The translations under genes were made by a program, and so were the position numbers. From Pelethousia sp002409725 (GTDB lineage Bacteria; Bacillota; Clostridia; Christensenellales; CAG-138), in the NCBI GenBank assembly GCA_937915455.1, contig CALDNN010000137.1, positions 1 to 54,155 of the forward strand: DNA of 54,155 nt, in the 5' to 3' direction. Shown here piece after piece: positions 40,946-49,581 of the stretch. Below the pieces are notes generated by a model. The model searched no databases, was not told the origin of the DNA, and saw only the letters and a list, made by a program, of their open reading frames with translations. How positions within the stretch are numbered: position 1 is the first letter of the stretch; the number at the start of each line of letters is the position of its first letter.

Positions 40946-43567
40946 ATGGAAACCAATGTGCAATACCCCATTGTAGACAGCATGGAGGCCTTAGATTCAG
41001 CCTTCGCGCGGGTGCGCCGAGCGCAGGAAGCCTTTGCTTCCTATACGCAGGAGCAAGTGGATCGCATCTTCCTGGCCGCGGCCACCGCAGCCAACCGCCT
41101 GCGCATACCCCTGGCCAAAATGGCCGTGGAAGAAACGGGCATGGGCATCGTCGAGGATAAGGTCATCAAAAACCACTACGCCGCCGAATATATCTATAAC
41201 GCTTATAAGAATACCAGAACCTGCGGCGTGATCGAGCAGGACGACGCTTTTGGCGTCATGACCATTGCCGAGCCAATCGGCGTGATCGCGGCGGTCATCC
41301 CCACCACCAACCCTACCTCTACCGCTATCTTTAAAACGCTGATCTGCCTAAAAACGCGCAACGGCATCATCATCAGTCCCCACCCCAGGGCCAAGCGTTC
41401 CACCATCGCCGCGGCCAAGGCTGTGCTGGAAGCGGCCGTGGCCGCGGGCGCGCCCGAAGGCATTATCGGCTGGATCGACACACCTACGCTGGAGCTTTCC
41501 ACAGCCGTAATGCAAAAGGCGGATCTGATTCTGGCCACCGGCGGCCCCGGTATGGTAAAGGCGGCCTATTCCAGCGGCAAGCCTGCCCTGGGCGTAGGCG
41601 CCGGCAACGTGCCCGCCATTATCGACGAGAGCGCCGATATCCTGCTGGCCGTGAACTCTATCATCCACTCCAAAACATTTGACAACGGCATGATCTGCGC
41701 CTCCGAGCAGGCCGTGCTCGCGCCGGAATCCATCTATAAGGCGGTCAAGGCGGAATTCGCCAAGCGCGGCTGCTACTTCCTTAAAGGGGAGGAGCTCGAT
41801 AAAGTCCGCAAGACCATTCTCATCAATGGCGCGCTCAACGCCAAGATTGTGGGCCAGAGCGCACACACCATCGCCCAAATGGCCAGCATAGAGGTGCCCG
41901 AGAGCACCAAGATCCTCATCGGCGAGGTGGAGAGCGTGGAGCCCTCTGAGGAATTCGCCCACGAAAAGCTCTCGCCCGTGTTGGCGCTGTACAAGGTGAA
42001 GGATATCGATGAGGCTTTCAACAAGGCGGAGCGCCTCATCGCGGATGGCGGTTACGGCCATACCTCCTCCATCTACATCGACCCCATCGTCCAGAAGGAG
42101 CGGCTGGATGCCTTCTGCAACCGCATGAAGACGGGCCGCGTGCTGGTCAACACCCCCTCCGCGCAGGGCGGCATCGGTGACCTTTATAACTTCAAGCTGG
42201 CCCCCTCCCTCACCCTGGGCTGCGGCTCCTGGGGCGGCAACAGCGTTTCGGAAAACGTGGGCGTCAAGCACCTGCTAAACATCAAAACCGTGGCTGCAAG
42301 GAGGGAAAACATGCTTTGGTTCCGCGTACCTGAAAAGGTATATATCAAGAAGGGCTGCCTGCCCGTGGCCCTGGATGAACTCAAAACCGTGATGCATAAG
42401 CGCAAGGCCTTCATCGTTACGGATAGCTTCCTCTATCATAATGGCTTCACCAAGCCCATTACGGATAAACTGGACGAGATCGGTATAACCCATACTTGCT
42501 TCTTCAACGTGGAGCCCGATCCCACCCTGGCCTGCGCCAAGGAGGGTGCGGAACAGATGCGCGCCTTTGCGCCCGATGTGATCATCGCCCTGGGCGGCGG
42601 CTCCGCCATGGATGCGGCTAAGATCATGTGGGTGATGTACGAGCACCCCGAGGCGGATTTTATGGATATGGCCATGCGCTTCGTGGATATCCGCAAGCGC
42701 GTATACACCTTCCCAAGGATGGGCGAAAAGGCCTATTTTATCGCCATTCCCACTTCCGCGGGCACAGGCTCCGAGGTTACGCCCTTTGCCGTGATCACGG
42801 ATGAAAAGACCGGCGTTAAATACCCCCTGGCCGATTACGAGCTGCTGCCCAACATGGCCATCGTCGATGCAGATCTGCACATGAGCGCGCCCAAGGGCCT
42901 CACAGCCGCCTCAGGCATCGATGCAGTCACCCATGCCCTCGAAGCCTACGCAGCCATGCTTGCCACCGATTATACGGACAGCCTGGCTCTGCGCTCGCTG
43001 AAGATGGTGTTCGAATTCCTACCCCGGGCCTACAACAACGGCCAGAGCGACGTGCTGGCCCGCGAAAAGATGGCCAACGCCGCCACCATGGCGGGCATGG
43101 CCTTTGCGAATGCTTTCCTCGGCGTATGCCACTCCATGGCGCATAAGCTGGGGGCTTTCCATCACCTGCCCCACGGCGTAGCCAACGCGCTGATGATCGA
43201 ACAGGTGCTGCGCTTCAACGCGGCAGAAGTGCCCACCAAGATGGGCACCTTCCCCCAGTACGACCACCCGCACACCCTGGCGCGCTATGCCGAGGTCAGC
43301 GATTACCTCAAGCTGGGCGGTAAAACGGATGCGGAAAAGCTGGAGAAGCTGATCGAAGCCGTGAACGCCCTCAAAGCGGAAGTGGGCATCAAGAAATGCA
43401 TCCGTGATTACGGCATCGACGAACAGGATTTCCTGAATCGGCTGGACGAGATGGTGGAACAGGCCTTCGACGACCAATGCACAGGAGCGAATCCCCGCTA
43501 CCCGCTGATGCGTGAGATCAAGCAAATGTATCTGAACGCTTACTACGGCGCCCACGAAGCTGTCTAG
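40946..43567 (+). CDS. adhE: Bifunctional acetaldehyde-CoA/alcohol dehydrogenase AdhE
   Basis: 873 residues. It turns acetyl-CoA into acetaldehyde and then ethanol, consuming two NADH, in spirosomes in the cytoplasm. The N-terminal aldehyde dehydrogenase has VIPTTNPTSTAIFK, HPRAKRS and catalytic Cys in FDNGMICASEQ. The C-terminal iron-dependent alcohol dehydrogenase has IALGGGSAMDAAKIMW, TSAGTGSEVTPFAV and the iron-binding HSMAHKLGAFHHLPHG. AGGAGGAAAAT precedes the ATG. The 300-bp upstream leader is AT-rich with a possible Rex operator and the transcript is ended by a strong hairpin. It fits with pta-ackA in mixed acetate/ethanol fermentation. The stop is TAG. Confidence 0.98.
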   Translation: METNVQYPIVDSMEALDSAFARVRRAQEAFASYTQEQVDRIFLAAATAANRLRIPLAKMAVEETGMGIVEDKVIKNHYAAEYIYNAYKNTRTCGVIEQDDAFGVMTIAEPIGVIAAVIPTTNPTSTAIFKTLICLKTRNGIIISPHPRAKRSTIAAAKAVLEAAVAAGAPEGIIGWIDTPTLELSTAVMQKADLILATGGPGMVKAAYSSGKPALGVGAGNVPAIIDESADILLAVNSIIHSKTFDNGMICASEQAVLAPESIYKAVKAEFAKRGCYFLKGEELDKVRKTILINGALNAKIVGQSAHTIAQMASIEVPESTKILIGEVESVEPSEEFAHEKLSPVLALYKVKDIDEAFNKAERLIADGGYGHTSSIYIDPIVQKERLDAFCNRMKTGRVLVNTPSAQGGIGDLYNFKLAPSLTLGCGSWGGNSVSENVGVKHLLNIKTVAARRENMLWFRVPEKVYIKKGCLPVALDELKTVMHKRKAFIVTDSFLYHNGFTKPITDKLDEIGITHTCFFNVEPDPTLACAKEGAEQMRAFAPDVIIALGGGSAMDAAKIMWVMYEHPEADFMDMAMRFVDIRKRVYTFPRMGEKAYFIAIPTSAGTGSEVTPFAVITDEKTGVKYPLADYELLPNMAIVDADLHMSAPKGLTAASGIDAVTHALEAYAAMLATDYTDSLALRSLKMVFEFLPRAYNNGQSDVLAREKMANAATMAGMAFANAFLGVCHSMAHKLGAFHHLPHGVANALMIEQVLRFNAAEVPTKMGTFPQYDHPHTLARYAEVSDYLKLGGKTDAEKLEKLIEAVNALKAEVGIKKCIRDYGIDEQDFLNRLDEMVEQAFDDQCTGANPRYPLMREIKQMYLNAYYGAHEAV

Positions 43568-43586
43568 CAGCACCCAATGCAAGCGA

Positions 43587-43614
43587 CCCGGCGTATAAAC
43601 GCCGGGCCGTTTTG
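43587..43614 (+). terminator. adhE terminator
   Basis: CCCGGCGT-ATAA-ACGCCGGG, a perfect 8-bp stem with tetraloop, followed by CCGTTTTG. It also separates adhE from the convergent kinase gene. Confidence 0.85.
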
Positions 43615-43629
43615 TATCCATTCTCTCTT

Positions 43630-45330
43630 TTATCTGTAGAAGGTATTCCCGCCGATGAATTCACGCAGGATAGAGGTGGGCGGAATCTCGTCCTCCACAT
43701 CCGCCTCCTGGAAGTAGTTAAGGAATTTGATCACGCTACGCACGGCGGTATAATAGGGGCTCTTTTCCGTGACCATCAGCAGCAGCGGGAAGATGTACCG
43801 TTTGAGTACGGCCGGCTCATAAACCAAGGCAGTGTTGAAAAAAGCGTCCGCCTGCTCCTGATAGGGGAAGATCCAGGTCTGCTCACCCCGCTGCACACTT
43901 GGCCACATGGACATCGTGTGCTCCACGGAAGCGCCCCTGGTTTCGTGATCGCGCACCATGCGGCGCAAAAGGCGGATATCCGTGGTGCGGATGCGGTTGT
44001 GGTTGTCGAGGTTAAGGGTGGTGAGGGCGCTCACGTATACGCGAAAAACGCTATCCTTAGGGATGGAAGGGCTAATCATACGGGGGTTGAGGCCGTGGAT
44101 GCCCTCGATGATTAAGGGCTCATCCTTGCCCAGCAAGATCTCGCGGCCCTTGGGGGCCCGGCGGGCCGTCAAAAAATCGAAAACCGGCGTTTCCACCAGC
44201 TCGCCCTGCAAAAGGCGCTCTAAGTCTTGATTGAAGCGCGCCACATCCAAGGTATCGATGCTCTCCAGATCAATCTCGCCGTTTTCATCCGGCAATAGCT
44301 TATCCCGGTCAATATAATAATTATCGAGGGAGATGAGGGCCGGATCCTTGCCCAGTACCCGCAAGTGGGTATAGAGGCGGTTGGCGGAGGTGGTTTTGCC
44401 GGAGGAGGAGGGCCCCGCCACCATCACCGCCCGGCCGCCCCGCTTGACGATTGCATCCGCAATGCCTGCATAGCTCTTTTCGTGCAGGGCCTCATTCACC
44501 CGCACCAGCTCCCGCACGGAGCCCGTTTCCACCATCTCGTTGAGTTCGGCCACCGTATCGCAATGCAGCAGCTTGCCCCATTCGTCGCTCTGGGCAAATA
44601 CGGCGGCAAACTTTGGGCTATCCTTATATACGCCGGCCGTATCCGGATCCTTCCCATCGGGCATGAGCATCACCAGGCCGGGATCCACGAACTGCAGGTC
44701 GAAAGCCTTCAAATAGCCTGTGGAGGGAGCCATTTCGCCATAGAAATAATCCAGAAAGTCGCCTTGGCGGTAGCAATCGAAATAGCCGAACTTGCGCCAT
44801 TTTAACAGGCGCACCTTATCTTCCTGCCCCTCCTTTTGGAAGAAGGCGATGGCCTCGCCAATATCCAACCGCTCCCTTATGAGCGGCAGATCCGCGTCGA
44901 TGATGCTTTGGCAGCGCGCCTTTAGGTCTGTGATATCCGCTTCGCAGAGGGCAGGCTCCTTATCCACCGTCATATAGACCCCGGGCCCCAGCGAATAGCG
45001 CACATTCACCCTCGCCCCGCGCCAGAGCTGGCGTAGGGCCATCAGCAGCACGTATTGCAGCGTGCGTTCATAAACCCGCTTGCCCAGGTCATCTCCATAG
45101 CGCAGGAGCTTGATCCTACCGCCTGCATCCCGCACCACCCGGCGTGGCTGGGGGCCGTCCTCGGTATTTTGAATGGGGTTGCTGTTGAGGGTGTAGATCG
45201 CGCCGGCGATCTGGGCGGCCAAGGGCTTTCGCGCTAGCCCCTCGGCATCCAGCCCGGCTCTTTTTACTAGTGTGAGCAGGGTTTCGCCGCATTCGGCTTC
45301 CACGGGGATGTTATCCAGATATAGCTGCAT
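43630..45330 (-). CDS. Nucleoside kinase (uridine kinase-like, with TGS/ThrRS-like N-terminus)
   Basis: 566 residues. The N-terminal half resembles the TGS and second domains of threonyl-tRNA synthetase (LYLDNIPVEAECGETLLTL; PLAAQIAGAIYTL), and the C-terminal half is a P-loop phosphoribulokinase/uridine kinase domain with Walker A GPSSSGKTTSANRL, LDNYYIDR and IIEGIHGLNP. This arrangement is known from a family of bacterial nucleoside kinases, e.g. in Clostridia and Thermotogae. It probably phosphorylates a nucleoside in salvage, but the substrate is not known. The start ATG 45330 follows GGAAAGGAG. Promoter TTGCGC-17-TATACT lies upstream. Confidence 0.88.
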   Translation of the reverse strand: MQLYLDNIPVEAECGETLLTLVKRAGLDAEGLARKPLAAQIAGAIYTLNSNPIQNTEDGPQPRRVVRDAGGRIKLLRYGDDLGKRVYERTLQYVLLMALRQLWRGARVNVRYSLGPGVYMTVDKEPALCEADITDLKARCQSIIDADLPLIRERLDIGEAIAFFQKEGQEDKVRLLKWRKFGYFDCYRQGDFLDYFYGEMAPSTGYLKAFDLQFVDPGLVMLMPDGKDPDTAGVYKDSPKFAAVFAQSDEWGKLLHCDTVAELNEMVETGSVRELVRVNEALHEKSYAGIADAIVKRGGRAVMVAGPSSSGKTTSANRLYTHLRVLGKDPALISLDNYYIDRDKLLPDENGEIDLESIDTLDVARFNQDLERLLQGELVETPVFDFLTARRAPKGREILLGKDEPLIIEGIHGLNPRMISPSIPKDSVFRVYVSALTTLNLDNHNRIRTTDIRLLRRMVRDHETRGASVEHTMSMWPSVQRGEQTWIFPYQEQADAFFNTALVYEPAVLKRYIFPLLLMVTEKSPYYTAVRSVIKFLNYFQEADVEDEIPPTSILREFIGGNTFYR

Positions 45331-45402
45331 GGAGCGCTCCTTTCCGTATCTTCTTATAGGTCACTTAGCTAGCGCCAAAAAAGCATGGAAATTATGCTTT
45401 TC

Positions 45403-45431
45403 AGTATACCACACAGGCCCCGCCTGCGCAA
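45403..45431 (-). promoter_or_regulatory. Promoter for the nucleoside kinase gene
   Basis: Minus-strand TTGCGC (45431-45426), 17-base spacer, TATACT (45408-45403). Moderate match; the TATACT is shared in style with the divergent promoter. Confidence 0.45.
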
Positions 45432-45458
45432 AGAGCGGAGCGCAAACGCCATGCCGTA

Positions 45459-45487
45459 TTCACCGTTTTCTTACTTTGTGGTATACT
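45459..45487 (+). promoter_or_regulatory. Promoter for the PAP2 gene
   Basis: TTCACC (45459-45464), 17-base spacer and TATACT (45482-45487). It drives PAP2 and the PNPOx-type gene behind it. Confidence 0.55.
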
Positions 45488-45519
45488 GGGAGCAGCATCA
45501 AGAGAAAGGCATTTTATGG

Positions 45520-46473
45520 ATGGATATGACGCTGAATATGAACGTCCTGCGTGCGCTGGAAGGTATCCGCACGCCCTTTTTCGATAAGCTTTTCGCGGCT
45601 CTTACCTATTTGGGGGATCAGACGGTGTTCATCGTGCTGGTTCTCGGCCTGCTCTGGTGCGTGGATAAGCGCAGGGGCTATTGCCTTTTCTTCATAGGCA
45701 TGGTGGGCACGGCTGCTAACCAGCTTTTAAAGGCTATCTTCCTCATCCCCAGGCCCTGGCTGCTGGATCCATCCTTCACCATCGTGGAATCCGCCCGAGG
45801 GGGGGCCACAGGCTATTCCTTCCCCAGCGGCCATACGCAAAGCGCCACTAGTATCTTCGCGGCCCTGGCCGCCTGGTATAAGAAGCGCCGGTGGGCATTT
45901 GCCGCCTGCGTCGCCGCCATTGTTTTAGCTGCCTTTTCCCGTATGTATCTGGGGGTGCATACGCCGCTCGACGTGGGGGTTTCTCTCATCACCGGCCTCG
46001 CGAGCGCCTGGTTTGGCCTCTCGGCCTTTAGCAGGTGGAAAAGCAGCGCCCTCCAAAGCGTTGCTCTGGGCTCTGCAGCCCTCCTGGCCCTCTACCTGCT
46101 CCTTTGGCCCAAGGGCGCGACCAACGTAGCTGAATTCGACGTACACGGCTTGGAAAGCGCCTTCACCCTGTTAGGTGCCGCCATCGGCCTTACCATCTCC
46201 TGGGCTGTGGATGAAAAACGCCTCCGCTATGAGATCAAGGCCGTGTGGTGGGCGCAATTGCTCAAGCTAGGCCTGGGCCTCGGGCTGCTGCTGGCCATCA
46301 AATCCCTGCTCAAAACGCCCCTCAACGCCCTCTTTGGCGGCACCCCTGTGGCCAACTGCCTGCGCTATTGCCTGGTCTCCCTCTTTGGCGGACTGGGCTG
46401 GCCCCTCACCTTCCCCTTCTGGGCTAAGCTCGGGCATAATAAAATACCACCGGAGGACTCCCAACATGCCTAA
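45520..46473 (+). CDS. PAP2 family phosphatase
   Basis: 317-residue membrane phosphatase of the PAP2 superfamily, active on lipid phosphates or undecaprenyl pyrophosphate. The three motifs are present: KAIFLIPRPW, PSGHTQSA and SRMYLGVHTPLDV, with His in the second and third as catalytic residues. It has about six to eight hydrophobic helices. The start ATG 45520 is preceded by AAAGG; an overlapping ATG at 45516 is in another frame. Its end overlaps the next gene by 8 bp. Confidence 0.92.
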   Translation: MDMTLNMNVLRALEGIRTPFFDKLFAALTYLGDQTVFIVLVLGLLWCVDKRRGYCLFFIGMVGTAANQLLKAIFLIPRPWLLDPSFTIVESARGGATGYSFPSGHTQSATSIFAALAAWYKKRRWAFAACVAAIVLAAFSRMYLGVHTPLDVGVSLITGLASAWFGLSAFSRWKSSALQSVALGSAALLALYLLLWPKGATNVAEFDVHGLESAFTLLGAAIGLTISWAVDEKRLRYEIKAVWWAQLLKLGLGLGLLLAIKSLLKTPLNALFGGTPVANCLRYCLVSLFGGLGWPLTFPFWAKLGHNKIPPEDSQHA

Positions 46474-46957
46474 TGCCCCCCGCCCCATGCGCAGAGCCGA
46501 GCGAGCCATCGCCGCGCTGCCGGATATCCTGGCCATCCTAGATCAATGCCACGCCCTGCGTCTGGGACTCATCGGCCCCGAAGGCCCCTATGTGGTGCCG
46601 CTGAACTTCGGCTACGAAGAAAAAGAAGGCGCCCTAACTATCTTCTTCCATTGCGCAAAGGCCGGCCGCAAGGTGGATATGCTAACAGTCGATCCCCGGG
46701 TCTGTTTTGAGGCGGATTGCAACCACAAGCTTATCTCCGGGAATAATCCCTGTGCCTACAGCTTCGGCTATGAAAGCGTGATTGGCTTTGGCAAGGCACG
46801 CCTGCTGACCGAGGATGCGGATAAGTCCGCGGGCCTCTCCCGTATCATGGCCCGCTTCTCCCCCGCCCCCTCCTTTGAATTTGAGCCTGCCGTGCTCGCG
46901 CGCACAGCCGTCTACGCCATCGATGTGGAACATCTTACCGGTAAGAGGCACGGGTAA
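46466..46957 (+). CDS. Pyridoxamine 5'-phosphate oxidase-fold flavoprotein
   Basis: 163 residues of the NimA-like split-barrel family. HALRLGLIGPEGPYVVPLNFGYE is the diagnostic strand pair that holds FMN or haem, and FHCAKAGRKVDML the following helix. SGNNPCAYSFGYESVIGFGKA carries the second barrel strand. Members act as flavin or F420 reductases or nitroimidazole reductases; which is not shown. GGAGG precedes the ATG, inside the end of the PAP2 gene, so the two are co-translated. Confidence 0.86.
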   Translation: MPNAPRPMRRAERAIAALPDILAILDQCHALRLGLIGPEGPYVVPLNFGYEEKEGALTIFFHCAKAGRKVDMLTVDPRVCFEADCNHKLISGNNPCAYSFGYESVIGFGKARLLTEDADKSAGLSRIMARFSPAPSFEFEPAVLARTAVYAIDVEHLTGKRHG

Positions 46958-46982
46958 TTGACTGATAAATAAGCACAGTAAA

Positions 46983-47012
46983 GGCCGCCCGGTAAAGGCG
47001 GCCTCATTTTTT
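46983..47012 (+). terminator. Terminator of the PAP2 operon
   Basis: GGCCGCC and GGCGGCC with a 7-base loop, then TCATTTTTT. It ends the plus-strand operon just before the convergent DUF6440 gene. Confidence 0.8.
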
Positions 47013-47016
47013 CATA

Positions 47017-47217
47017 TTATAGCACGCGTCCGTATTCATCCAACTTGGTGATGACGGGTTTGCCTTCCGCATCCAATAGCACGCAAATACCGCCGCCATG
47101 GCCGGCGGCATGATAGAGATAACTGACGCCCGTCTCCCTATCCACCCATATTTCATTGGTACCCTCCCATTTGCTTTCATGATGGATGCGGAGGAAGCGG
47201 TCGTTCTCTTTTCCCAT
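47017..47217 (-). CDS. DUF6440 family small protein
   Basis: 66 residues. FLRIHHESKWEGTNEIWVDRETGVSYLYHAAGHGGGICVLLD is characteristic of this short clostridial family, whose function is unknown: an all-beta fold with a conserved Asp-Arg-Glu-Thr-Gly and Gly-Gly-Gly turn. GGAGACAAGAAC precedes the ATG at 47217. It lies just behind the EF-G-like gene on the same strand, with a GC-rich hairpin (47239-47265) in between. Longer frames from 47382 lie inside the EF-G-like gene and are not real. Confidence 0.8.
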   Translation of the reverse strand: MGKENDRFLRIHHESKWEGTNEIWVDRETGVSYLYHAAGHGGGICVLLDAEGKPVITKLDEYGRVL

Positions 47218-47238
47218 GTTCTTGTCTCCTTCATAGAA

Positions 47239-47265
47239 GGCGGGGGCGCATAATGCGCTCCCGCC
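47239..47265. other. GC-rich hairpin between EF-G-like and DUF6440 genes
   Basis: GGCGGGGGCGCAT pairs with ATGCGCTCCCGCC (one G-U) with a single-base loop. It lacks a T-tract, so it may be a partial terminator or mRNA-stabilising element. Confidence 0.4.
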
Positions 47266-47278
47266 CCTTTGACCTGGT

Positions 47279-49348
47279 TTATTCTTCCTCGTCCTCGTCC
47301 CTCTGGGCGCTGTCGATGATCTTCTTGGCCTCCATGGCGGGCACATCCTCGTAGCGGACGAACTCGCTGGTGAAGGAGCCACGCGCCTGGGTCATGGAGC
47401 GCAGATCCGTGGCGTATTTAAACATCTCGGAGAGGGGCGCTTCAGCCACGACCACGGTGCCGTTCTCGCAGGGGTTCATGCCCAGCACGCGGCCACGGCG
47501 GCTGGAGAGATCGCCCATGATGGCGCCGGTGTATTCGTTGGGTACGGTGATGTCGTAGCGGTAGATCGGCTCGATGAGCACGGGCTGGGCCTTGGTGCAG
47601 GCTTCTTTATAGGCAAGGCGCGCCGCGCTCTTGAAAGCCACTTCCTTGGAATCCACGGGGTGATACTTGCCGAAGAACAAAGTCGCCTTGACGCCGATCA
47701 TGGGGTAGCCGGCCAACACGCCCTTCTTCATGGCTTCGCGGGTGCCCTTTTCCACGGCGGGGATGTATTCCTTGGGTACCACGCCGCCCACGATAGCGTT
47801 GACGAATTCGAAATCCTCGCCGGGCAGGGGTTCGAAGCGCATGTTGACCACGCCGAACTGGCCACTGCCGCCTGTCTGCTTCTTATGCTTGCCTTCGGCC
47901 TCGGCCGTGCCGCGGATGGTCTCGCGGTAGGGAATGCGCGGGTCGGAGATCTGGGCTTCCACGCCGGTTTTATTCTTGAGCTTGGAGCAGAGCACATCGA
48001 GGTGCACTTCGCCTAAGCCACACATGAGCACGTCGCCGGTTTCGGCGTTCTTCTCCATGGCCATGGTGGGGTCTTCTTCCAGGAGCTTGTTCAGCCCTGC
48101 GAAGACCTTATCTTCCTCGCCCTGCTTCTTAGCGGAAACCGCCAGGCTGATACTGGGTTTGGGGAAATCAATGGCCGCAAACTGCACAGGTTCCGCCGGA
48201 TCGCAAAGGGTATCGCCGGTGGCGGTAAATTGCAGCTTGGAGAGCGCGCCGATATCGCCCGCGATCAGCTTATCCATGGGGGTGACCTTCTTGCCGCGCA
48301 TGAGACCGGGCGCCGTGGATTTTTCGTTTTTCTCTTGATTCGGATTATAAAGCGGCGTTTCCACGCTCATCATGCCGCGGTATACCTTGACAATGGAATA
48401 TTTTCCGAATTGATCGACTACGGTTTTGATGACCTGGGCGGCGAACTTGCCGTCCTTGCCGATCTCCACGGCCTCGCCGCTTTTAACGTTGATAGCGGCG
48501 GGTGCCTTGGCCTGATCGGCTGCGGGCATATAGTGTACAAGGTTATCCATCAAAGTGGTAACGCCCACGTTGGTAACGGCTGCACAGCAGCACACCGGGG
48601 TTACAACGCCTTCCAACACGCCCTTGCTCAAGCCCGTGAGGATATCCTCGCGGGAAAGCTCGCCCGCCTCGAAGAATTTCTCCATCAGGGCCTCATCACT
48701 CTCGGCGGCGGCTTCGGTAAGCTGCTCGTAAAGTTCCTGCGCGCGGCCGGAGAGCGCATCGGGGATGGGCATCTCCTTTTCGCCCTTGCCGTCGAAGCGG
48801 CGGGCTGCCATGTGCACGATATCCACATAGCCGACAAAAGCGCCCTTTTCCAAAATGGGCAGCTGGATAGGCACCACGCTGGGGCCAAACTTTTCATTGA
48901 CCTCGGCCATAACTTTATCAAAATTCGCATTCTCGCGATCCATCTGGTTGATCACCATCATGCGGGCCTTGCCAGCCTTTTTGCACATGTGCATGGCCTT
49001 TTCCGCGCCTACCACCGGGCCGGATACAGCGCCCACCACGATCAGGGCCGCATCGGCCAAAGTCATGGCGGCGGTCACTTCGCCGTAGAAATCGAAGAAG
49101 CCGGGGGCGTCGATCAGGTTGACCTTAACGTCTTTCCATTCAAAGGGGGCCAGCGCGGCGTTGATGGAGATGGTTCGCTTGACCTCTTCGGGATCGTAAT
49201 CGGTGGTGGTGGAGCCGTTCTCCACCTTGCCGATACGCTCAAGGAGACCGGCATTGTAAAGCATAGCTTCGGTAAGGGTGGTTTTACCCTCGCCGCCATG
49301 GCCGAAAACGCCGATATTGCGTATGTTTGCTGCGGTGTAGTTCTTCAT
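47279..49348 (-). CDS. Elongation factor G-like GTPase
   Basis: 689 residues with the full EF-G domain set: GTPase with P-loop GHGGEGKTTL, DAPGFFDF (DxPG) and NQMD at the G4 position, and domains II-V down to EFVRYEDVP and an acidic tail. Switch I reads EEVKRTISI where classical EF-G has RGITI, and the P-loop Gly-Gly-Glu-Gly replaces the usual AGKTT surroundings. This places it with the divergent second-EF-G (FusA2-type) group found in many Bacillota beside the main fusA, which is not in the window. Whether it acts in translocation, recycling or neither is uncertain. The start at 49348 follows GGGGG; the 22-codon extension has no support. Confidence 0.87.
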   Translation of the reverse strand: MKNYTAANIRNIGVFGHGGEGKTTLTEAMLYNAGLLERIGKVENGSTTTDYDPEEVKRTISINAALAPFEWKDVKVNLIDAPGFFDFYGEVTAAMTLADAALIVVGAVSGPVVGAEKAMHMCKKAGKARMMVINQMDRENANFDKVMAEVNEKFGPSVVPIQLPILEKGAFVGYVDIVHMAARRFDGKGEKEMPIPDALSGRAQELYEQLTEAAAESDEALMEKFFEAGELSREDILTGLSKGVLEGVVTPVCCCAAVTNVGVTTLMDNLVHYMPAADQAKAPAAINVKSGEAVEIGKDGKFAAQVIKTVVDQFGKYSIVKVYRGMMSVETPLYNPNQEKNEKSTAPGLMRGKKVTPMDKLIAGDIGALSKLQFTATGDTLCDPAEPVQFAAIDFPKPSISLAVSAKKQGEEDKVFAGLNKLLEEDPTMAMEKNAETGDVLMCGLGEVHLDVLCSKLKNKTGVEAQISDPRIPYRETIRGTAEAEGKHKKQTGGSGQFGVVNMRFEPLPGEDFEFVNAIVGGVVPKEYIPAVEKGTREAMKKGVLAGYPMIGVKATLFFGKYHPVDSKEVAFKSAARLAYKEACTKAQPVLIEPIYRYDITVPNEYTGAIMGDLSSRRGRVLGMNPCENGTVVVAEAPLSEMFKYATDLRSMTQARGSFTSEFVRYEDVPAMEAKKIIDSAQRDEDEEE

Positions 49349-49510
49349 GGTTTTCCCCCTGTCGGTAGTAGTATGATAAATGAATCGATTGTATCGAGGT
49401 GCGTAGGACACCAAATAATATTGTACCAGCGCATCCAGCCGTTGTAAACCACTTTTCTGGATTTCAGCCCGTCGGATCGCCCAAGGATTCGCTTTTCGCC
49501 ATTATTTTTG

Positions 49511-49538
49511 AAAAAGAACCTGGGATAATCCCAGGCTC
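49511..49538 (-). terminator. Terminator of the DUF4097 operon
   Basis: CCTGGGA/TCCCAGG stem (49519-49525 with 49529-49535), minus-strand TTTTT at 49515-49511. It ends the padR-HAAS-DUF4097 transcript. Confidence 0.75.
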
Positions 49539-49581
49539 TTATGTACCGCACTGTAAGCAAAGCGAACAACTGTGCTATGCC

